From positions 248,001 through 312,000 of the forward strand of contig MSJH02000830.1 in assembly GCA_001931875.2 (NCBI GenBank): a DNA stretch of 64,000 nucleotides, read 5' to 3'. Made by a program: the position numbers and the translations under genes. The stretch's first letter is position 1. Each line of letters begins with the position of its first letter. Under the pieces are notes generated by a model. That model did no database searches and was not told the DNA's origin. It saw only the letters and a program-made list of their open reading frames with translations. Origin of the DNA: Byssochlamys sp. IMV 00236 (lineage: Eukaryota; Ascomycota; Eurotiomycetes; Eurotiales; Thermoascaceae). This document shows positions 57,710 to 64,000 of this stretch, piece after piece.

Positions 57710-58945
57710 ATGCAAGATGTGGACGAGATAGCACGAGAAACAGAGAAGCGGCGGCTGTCCGGACGAATACATATCATTGGAATGGGAAACATCGGTACAT
57801 TTGTCGCACATTCCCTAGCACGAGGAACATCGCCGCCCCCGATCACACTGCTATTGCATAACACAGATTTCTACCGGCTGTGGTTGGAAATGAAAGGATG
57901 CTTATCGGTCAGCTCCAATGGTTTGGACGATATTCGAACGGGTTTTGATATCAACGTCCTTCACGACGATACGTGGTACTCGCTCCCGTACTGGGACGAG
58001 TCTCGACCACGAGAGCTTCCGAGCAACAGTGACACGGCTTCAGAGAAGGAGATCGAAGAACAAATCACCCAGTCTGCGCAAGATGACGAGAAGATCGAAT
58101 GTCTGATCGTGACAGTCAAGGCTCCTCAGACAGTCAAGGCTCTGAAGTCTGTCAGCCACCGCTTGACGCCAGAGTCAACCGTATTATTCCTTCAGAACGG
58201 CATGGGAATAATCGACGAGGTCAACGAGAAAGTCTTTCCGCATCCGTACGAACGGCCTAATTACATGCTGGGCATCATCTCCCACGGACTCTTCCGCCAG
58301 GTGCCTTTCAAAGTCGCCCATGCTGGGATCGGGACCACCATCCTCAGTCCAGTCCCCTCCCGCGCGCTCACCGCAGCGGAGAAGCAAGGTCATGATTGGG
58401 CTCCGTCGACGAAATATCTCCTCCGTACACTCACCTTGACTCCGCCTCTGGTCGCTGTGGCTGAGACTCCCACCGCGCTCTTGCAATATCAGCTCGAGAA
58501 GCTTGCCATGAATGCGGTAATCAATCCGCTCACTGTCCTCATGGACTGCGAGAATGGCGAACTCCTCTACAACTATGCTATCACACGTGCTATGCGTTTG
58601 TTACTTATCGAGATTTCAACTGTCATCTGCAGTCTACCCGAGCTGCAAGGAGTACCAGGCGTTCAGAACAGGTTCGCTCCTGACCGTCTGCGGCATATGG
58701 CTGTGCAACTGGCGCAGAAAACAGCCAAGAACACAAGCTCGATGTTGCAGGACGTACGAAGGGGCCAGGAGACTGAGATCGAGTACATCAATGGATATAT
58801 CATCCGGCGCGGAGAGGAGTTAGGCATCAAGTGTGCGGTGAATTATATGATCAAGCAGCTGGTCATTGCGAAGAACGATATTGATAATCTGCGACAGGCG
58901 GGCGCCGTTCCGTTTGATCTTTCGGGGTTGGAGAACGAGGATTGA
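57710..58945 (+). CDS. 2-dehydropantoate 2-reductase (ketopantoate reductase) family
   Basis: From the first in-frame ATG (57710) the protein is 411 aa with no introns. NADPH-binding IHIIGMGNIGTFVAHSL (GxGxxG at 24-29), LIVTVKAPQTVKAL with the conserved Lys, VLFLQNGMGIIDE, the Asn/Lys active-site segment EKLAMNAVINPLTVLM, and NTSSMLQDVRRGQETEIEYINGY, the family's C-terminal motif. It reduces ketopantoate to pantoate, a step towards coenzyme A. In fungi several paralogues exist, so the exact role (Pan5-like or Cbs2-like) is not settled. Length exceeds the bacterial enzyme (about 300 aa) by inserts at about 80-130 (ELPSNSDTASEKEIEEQ). The true start may be upstream (see findings). Confidence 0.85.
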   Translation: MQDVDEIARETEKRRLSGRIHIIGMGNIGTFVAHSLARGTSPPPITLLLHNTDFYRLWLEMKGCLSVSSNGLDDIRTGFDINVLHDDTWYSLPYWDESRPRELPSNSDTASEKEIEEQITQSAQDDEKIECLIVTVKAPQTVKALKSVSHRLTPESTVLFLQNGMGIIDEVNEKVFPHPYERPNYMLGIISHGLFRQVPFKVAHAGIGTTILSPVPSRALTAAEKQGHDWAPSTKYLLRTLTLTPPLVAVAETPTALLQYQLEKLAMNAVINPLTVLMDCENGELLYNYAITRAMRLLLIEISTVICSLPELQGVPGVQNRFAPDRLRHMAVQLAQKTAKNTSSMLQDVRRGQETEIEYINGYIIRRGEELGIKCAVNYMIKQLVIAKNDIDNLRQAGAVPFDLSGLENED

Positions 58946-59178
58946 ATAGTTTTTCTAATCTCCATTGGTCAGGCTCCCTTTCTAGTTTGATATCTTGTAT
59001 ATACATACATGATCATTTTTCTTCATGTTCGGTTAGAAATACACAGTCAACAGATGGTATACCTTACCTTACTCTTTTCTGTGCTACCTCCCATCTATCT
59101 ATATTTCCTTTCCAACCTGGAAATAATCTGACGCCAACCATCCACCAAAAAGAAACAAAAGGAAAAAAAAAAAAGCCC
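58946..59178. other. convergent intergenic region (ketopantoate reductase / SET protein)
   Basis: 233 bp of shared 3' region, with AAAAAAAAAAAA near 59163-59174 just beyond the SET gene stop. Confidence 0.6.
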
Positions 59179-60837
59179 CTACCTCATACTCTCCAACGCA
59201 CTCTCACACAACCCCCTAATCTGCCTCCATCTCCCCAACACCACATCCAACTTCTCTCTGTCTTCCTTAATTTCTCCCTCCTTCTTCTCATTTTCAATGC
59301 TTCTCTCCAAAATCCCAATCGTCTCCTCAGCCTCTTTCCGATACCGTCCTATCCACGCCCTGACCACCGTACTCGTCTTCTTGGGACTCACTCCCCGCGT
59401 CGACTGGCCCTGGACATAGCTCCGCCAGTCCTTTGCGGGAAGGTACTTCAGACAGGCAGCGACTTCGGTTCGGAAACATGGGCCGGTGGGTGTTAGTTGG
59501 TAGTTGCTGTTTGGGAGAGGGGTTTATGTTAGTAATAAATCTAGTTCCTTTAAATTGATGCCAAAGGGTGGGGAGGGGTTGCGGAAGGGAATCACGAACC
59601 CATAATACTGATGAAGTTTCAACTGTTCGATACTTGATGCGTTGAGGTCTCTGAAAATGATGTCGTCGAGATATATAGCGTCAGAGTTGTTGGTGGGGAG
59701 ATAGAAGCCGTCTATTATTTTTCATGTTAGTTAATCATCAGACTGAGATGAAATGTAGGTTTGGTTTGGTTTAATGGGCTTACATTCTGTTAGGAGAAAG
59801 TCATTTGGATGAGGACCGTAGCTCATGTATATTTCTTCTCCTTTGTCTGTATTATCCGGTCTTGACTTAGTTTTGTTCCTGGATGATGATGATGAAGAAG
59901 AAGTCTAGAGTTGAATGATTACGTACCATAATGTTTTGTAGCTCTGAATGTGTACGCCTCGCCATCGAATACAACATCACACTTCCCAGAAACATCAGAA
60001 ATGAATTAAAAACAAAGGAGAGAAAGAGAACAACTCACCGCCTCATCCGAATGATTAAAATAATCCGCAAAAGGCACCAACGCCATAGCATCATTATTAT
60101 CTTCCGGCGGATCCTCATCCGGCATAAGATAGTAAAAACTCCTCGTATTGACAATGAGCCAGAAATACAAGTATGTTTCCCGATCCGTATCTGGAAAGAC
60201 GGCACGCACACTATCCCATGCATCTTGGAACCTTTTCTCCATTTCCGGGAGGAGGTTCTGATGATTCGTCTTGTACGGTTCGTCTAGGGTTTTCTTGCGG
60301 ATTGTGTTCCATTGGCCTGAAATAGAGGGTGGTAGGAGCACTTCTGGGGTTGGGGATAGCGTGTTAGCGGATGGGGAGCGTAGATGCTCTGGCCAGAGTA
60401 GGGGCATGCTATCTGCAAAGTCCTGTCGGGTGGGCCAGACGGCTTGCCAAAGGGTGTATTTCTCTAGGAGGTTGGGGTCTCCGTGTGTGAGAAAGGCAGC
60501 GAGGAGGCCATGGACGGAGATGCCGTCGAGGAATTTGTTGACGAATGATGGAGGGATGGAGTCAATGGTATACATAGCCTTTAGGGGGACTTGGACCATG
60601 ATTTCTCCCTCCTTTTTACGTTCGAATCGGGGGAGTATGTTAGCGTTGGCGTTCAAAAATCAAAGAATGGATTGGGATTGATTGAGAGATTTAAGTATTG
60701 CGTACTTCGATATCTCTGGTGGCTATCATCCCCAGGCCTCGTCCGGGAAATCGAGCTGGTGCCACGCCGTTGATTTTGGCTCCTTGGGATATAACCCATT
60801 CTGTGAACGCAAGGTGATTGTCCCCTGGAGCTGACAT
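59179..60837 (-). CDS. SET-domain protein lysine methyltransferase (RKM/SETD6-like)
   Basis: Exons 60837-60706, 60611-60039, 59981-59927, 59846-59784, 59711-59600 and 59506-59179 (phases 0, 0, 1, 1, 2), 420 aa. SET landmarks: FPGRGLGMIATRDIEEGEIMV (about 30-50), a helical SET insert (about 60-190), VPFADYFNHSDEA (NHS at 230-232), CDVVFDGEAYTFRATKHYDKGEEIYMSYGPHPN (Tyr in YMSYG), LLTEYGFYLPTN and a C-terminal substrate-binding-like helical region (DDIIFRDLNASSIEQLKLHQ). These resemble non-histone methyltransferases such as yeast Rkm4 or SETD6. The target is not readable; a ribosomal protein or translation factor is plausible. The short exons 3 and 4 (55 and 63 bp) are needed to keep the SET core. 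Confidence 0.85.
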
Positions 60838-61384
60838 GTTTCCAGCTGGCTTGTAGGCTTCTTAATGGGCCAATTATGCCTTCAAACTGCGGGATCTAAT
60901 TCGTGTCTCTGCTTAGCACGATGTTTCGTACTGCAGTCAGAACATGTGCTGATGATATCCAACTCTTCTCGTCTTAAAAGGAGCTTAAATTGTATATGAG
61001 ATCCACTTTCCGCGAATCTATAGATGACCAAAATTGGATGAAATAATTGATATAATAAAATGTAAAAGGTATTCTTTCTACTTGACCGACAGACATTAGG
61101 TAAGCAGCGTAGTTCACTAACTAGTTAACTAGTCAACTTCACTAACTTGAATGAGTATCATCCATCTACCTCCAGGGCTGGGCATAGTTATGCATACTTG
61201 ACTCTGTGTGCCCATAAAGACCGCCTACGCAACAGAGCTTCCTACTGGATTTAGTTAAGTACTCCAAGCTCCGGAGCCCCAGAGCTTCCGCGACAGACCA
61301 TCCACTCCGCCTGGACGTACTTCTACATCCACCGCATTATTCTCCCAAAGCCATGCTCAGCATTGGCACCGGGATACATTCGCA
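60838..61384. promoter_or_regulatory. divergent promoter, SET protein / COQ4
   Basis: 547 bp between starts, with GTTCACTAACTAGTTAACTAG near 61110-61130, an imperfect palindrome. No further element assigned. Confidence 0.55.
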
Positions 61385-62339
61385 ATGCCGGTGCTACTAA
61401 GGCACGTCCCGCTCCGGGCATTGACCGCCTCGACTCCTTCAATTGCAGCTCCTATCGCCCTCCGATCGTTTTCCGTCCTCAACCGTCCGCCGCCCAACTA
61501 TCCGGGTCATGTCCCGTTGACGTTCGTTGAGCGGAGCGCTCTCGCGGTCGGTTCGGCCGTGGGATCATTGCTGAACCCATATCGAGGAGGTATTAACTAT
61601 GCTAGCTTTATCTATTCATCAATTGAAAGTCCGAACTGAATAAAATGGCTGATTCCACTCCACTACTCTATCTACAGACCTGATCGCAGCCCTAGGCGAA
61701 GCCACCGCAACACCCTACTTCATCTACCGTCTCCGCGACGCCATGCTCTCGAACCCAACCGGACGACGCATCCTCCGTGACCGTCCGCGCCTCACCTCCG
61801 AAACCCTTTCTCTTGCCCACCTCCGCACCCTACCCGAGAACACCGTCGGCCGGACCTACGCCGCGTGGCTGGATCGCGAGGGCGTCTCGCCAGACACCCG
61901 CAGCAGCGTACAGTACATCGATGACGAAGAATGCGCATACGTCATGCAGCGATATCGCGAGAGTCATGACTTCTACCACGCCGTCACGGGTCTACCGACT
62001 ATGGTGGAGGGCGAGTTGGCGCTGAAGGCGTTCGAGTTCCTCAATACTCTCATCCCGATGACCGGGTTAAGTCTGTTTGCGCTGATGCGGCTGAAGCCTG
62101 CAGAGCGGGAGAGGTTCTTCGCGCTGCATTTGCCGTGGGCGGTGCGGAGTGGATTGGCGAGTGAGGAGCTCATCAATGTGTATTGGGAAGAGGTGCTGGA
62201 GAAGGATGTGGATGAGTTGCGGGCGGAACTGAATATCGAGAAGCCGCCGGATCTGAGGCAGATTCGGAAGATGATGCGACAGCAGCAGAAGAGGGAGAAG
62301 GAGATGCAGGAAAAGAAGAAGGCTGCGGGATGGAGTTGA
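61385..62339 (+). CDS. coq4: ubiquinone biosynthesis protein Coq4
   Basis: Exons 61385-61589 and 61678-62339 (88-bp intron, phase 1), 288 aa. N-terminal [19 protein letters not shown] is a mitochondrial presequence. The Coq4 core begins [20 protein letters not shown], continues [31 protein letters not shown] and holds the conserved metal-binding HDFYHAVTG (about 165-173). [18 protein letters not shown] near the end is also typical. Coq4 organises the CoQ synthome on the matrix face and removes the C1 carboxyl of the head-group precursor. The C-terminal tail is Lys/Glu/Gln-rich, longer than yeast. Confidence 0.96.
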
Positions 62340-62657
62340 GGGACTGGTTCCTTGTAGGAAGAGGGATTGTAACATTTTATACATTATAACGGATTAAGAA
62401 ATGAACTAGTACTGTTTTTTGTTGGTTCATTATTTCTTTTGTTTCCCTTTTTTTCTTTAGCCTCGTGAATGCAACAATCCGTACAGCGGAGAAATCCCTC
62501 GTGGGTCAAAAAAAAATATAATATAGAAGAATATAGAGCACATACATAAAACGGACGCTAGAGTAAAATTTTTGATCATCATCCATAGCATGAATAGCCC
62601 TCCATAGAACTCAACCCTCCAGTCGAAATCACAAATAGCAAATCTGCAAGCCGGCGC
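62340..62657. other. convergent intergenic region (COQ4 / PDCD5-like)
   Basis: 318 bp of 3' UTR sequence with T- and A-runs near 62445-62520. No gene. Confidence 0.6.
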
Positions 62658-63319
62658 TCACAAATCCAACAGATCGTCGTCATCATCCCAACCGCCCTTC
62701 CGACGATTAATCACAATCTTCTGTTCCTCTTCACGCTGGTTCTCCGCGACCGCATTCAGAAGTTCCTTGAGCTGGTCTTCGGTGACTTTCTGCCGTAGCT
62801 GGCCGGTCTGGGCGAGCATGATGAGTCGATTTTCGACGTCGGTGGCGCGCGATTCCTTGACGAGGCGGATTCGACCGAGCCGGTCGGCAGCGGCGGGTTC
62901 GAGGATCTGGTTTAGGATGGCGGCGCGACGTTCTGGTAGTGGTGGTTAGAGTGGTGGATGTTGAGAGAAAGGGATATGTAGGGAGGTGGAGGGGATGTTG
63001 AAGGGAGAATAGGTAGGTAGGTACCTTCGGCGGCTTGTCTGTTGGAGAGTGTCGGGGTTAGCTCCTTGCTATCTTGTTATAGTAATCCCGAATCAAGAGA
63101 ATAATGGACGAGGACAGTTTATTCAGCCTGAAAGAGGGCAAACTCACTGTCTCTGCTCATCTTGACCGGATCCTCCAGCTGGACTTCCTCGTGCACCGGC
63201 CTGCTGTTGCAGCTGCGCCAGACGGGCTCTTCTGATCTATACCAAATTCCAAACCGTTAATCACCGCTAGCGCGATCGAAGGGAGGAGAACTCACCTCCT
63301 CAAGCTCAGCGTCCGCCAT
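62658..63319 (-). CDS. PDCD5-family (TFAR19) DNA-binding protein
   Basis: Exons 63319-63296 (24 bp), 63236-63148 (89 bp), 63038-63025 (14 bp) and 62932-62658 (275 bp), phases 0, 2, 1, 133 aa. MADAELEEIRRARLAQLQQQAG, then a Gly-rich loop, QQAAEERRAAILNQILEPAA, ADRLGRIRLVKESRATDVE and QLRQKVTEDQLKELLNAV reproduce the whole PDCD5 three-helix bundle. The tail RRKGGWDDDDDLLDL is typical. The family binds TRiC/CCT and affects tubulin folding and cell death. The fungal role is inferred. Only the 14-bp exon 3 (bases ACAAGCCGCCGAAG) joins the helices in frame. Confidence 0.9.
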
Positions 63320-64000
63320 TGTTGGCTAATTTTCTCCAGATCGCGTGGTCTTGTTCGATGACTTTTGGCGTTCGAAGTATTAACTAGTGTGCGGAGTACC
63401 AAGTCCGGATTCTCTAGGAACTGGTTGACCGTGTATATCACCTGATCCTTGCTGCAAGGAAATCTAGGATATTGAGAAAAAGAATCACAGAACAAGAAGA
63501 TACCTATAGCGATCAATGTAGTACTCTACAGTCTACAGACACCATCGGCCAATTTTACCCAAAAAGACGGTTTCCCCCACTTGGCAGCCTGAGGCGACAA
63601 TGGCTCTCAATGTGCGGGGCGACAGTCCGACGCCTTGACCACCGCTCAAGACGGCAGTTGACCTGTGCCCGAGAACGATGGGATCTGATCTTTCAGGGGT
63701 ACGCGACTTAGTCTGCGCATGGGCAGTGTTTCTAAGAATATTCCAAGGAAAAAAAAATACTAACAGTTATACTCGTAATAATATGCTAGTTGCTAGTGAC
63801 ACGGGGAGAAACAGGTAAATCGTACAGTAGTTTCAAGACCAACGATGATCCTCTGGCATGGCGTCAGCGAATGCTACGCGTCGATCCTCCTGGCTTCATC
63901 AGCTGCGCGGTATACGAGCCATTGCGGCCCAGTAGTAACGAGCATTGGTTGCCCTGGTGTTACTCTGCGACTTTGTGACGATCTTAGATAGTAGTGTATC
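63320..64000. other. right-end region, no supported gene
   Basis: 681 bp. It includes the PDCD5 promoter and then sequence with two + frames (63472-63711 and 63790-63978) that lack recognisable motifs. The second runs close to the window edge and could be part of a gene outside it. Confidence 0.45.

Overview
The window looks like nuclear chromosomal DNA of a filamentous ascomycete, most likely a eurotialean fungus (Aspergillus or a relative). The evidence is short introns of mostly 50-100 bp with GT/AG ends and CTAAC/CTGAC-type branch sites, small intergenic gaps, and fungal-type proteins (orlA/Tps2, MkkB/Ste7, RacA, a LaeA-like methyltransferase, Iec3, Cms1, Nop6, Nop13). I see no bacterial operons, rRNA, tRNA, CRISPR array or intact transposon. 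All gene models were built by eye from reading frame, splice sites and phase. Every multi-exon model listed closes in frame.

Layout. 0-8 kb: an IFRD-family protein (+), a paraoxonase-like protein (+) and the oxysterol-binding protein Osh3 (-). 8-16 kb: histone chaperone/elongation factor SPT6 (-), divergent from the MAPK kinase mkkB/STE7 (+). 15.6-21.2 kb: a gene-poor stretch with one LaeA-like methyltransferase of ten small exons (-). 21-29.5 kb: an NBR1-type autophagy receptor (-), a Barentsz/CASC3-like protein (-) and NOP13 (-). 29.8-34.7 kb: the INO80 subunit IEC3, exosome subunit RRP4 and a mitochondrial LETM1-like protein (all +). 35-42.2 kb: an unnamed, possibly mitochondrial protein (-), trehalose-6-phosphate phosphatase orlA/TPS2 (+) and a small ABM-fold protein (+). 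44.7-51.2 kb: RacA GTPase (+), NOP6 (-), CMS1 (-) and CENP-T (+). 51.2-57.2 kb: SHY1/SURF1 (-), a UBXN4-like UBX protein (+), the twin-CX9C protein MIX17 (-) and the exosome cofactor LRP1/C1D (-). 57.7-63.3 kb: ketopantoate reductase (+), a SET-domain lysine methyltransferase (-), COQ4 (+) and a PDCD5-like protein (-).

Most genes are housekeeping. Two themes recur. One is RNA processing and ribosome biogenesis (RRP4, LRP1, NOP13, NOP6, CMS1, with SPT6 and the Barentsz-like protein). The other is mitochondrial respiration and quinone or coenzyme supply (SHY1, MIX17, COQ4, LETM1-like, ketopantoate reductase). Signalling is represented by mkkB and racA, and membrane lipid transport by Osh3. The only clearly accessory-looking part is 15.6-21.2 kb.

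I did not find a convincing new multi-gene system. The most useful second-look items are: a ketopantoate reductase whose presequence-like reading frame extends far upstream of its first ATG; a Barentsz-like protein whose core eIF4A3-binding motif looks eroded; a fungal NBR1 with four ZZ fingers and a terminal Atg8-binding motif; a 14-nt micro-exon in the PDCD5 gene; and the gene-poor methyltransferase region.
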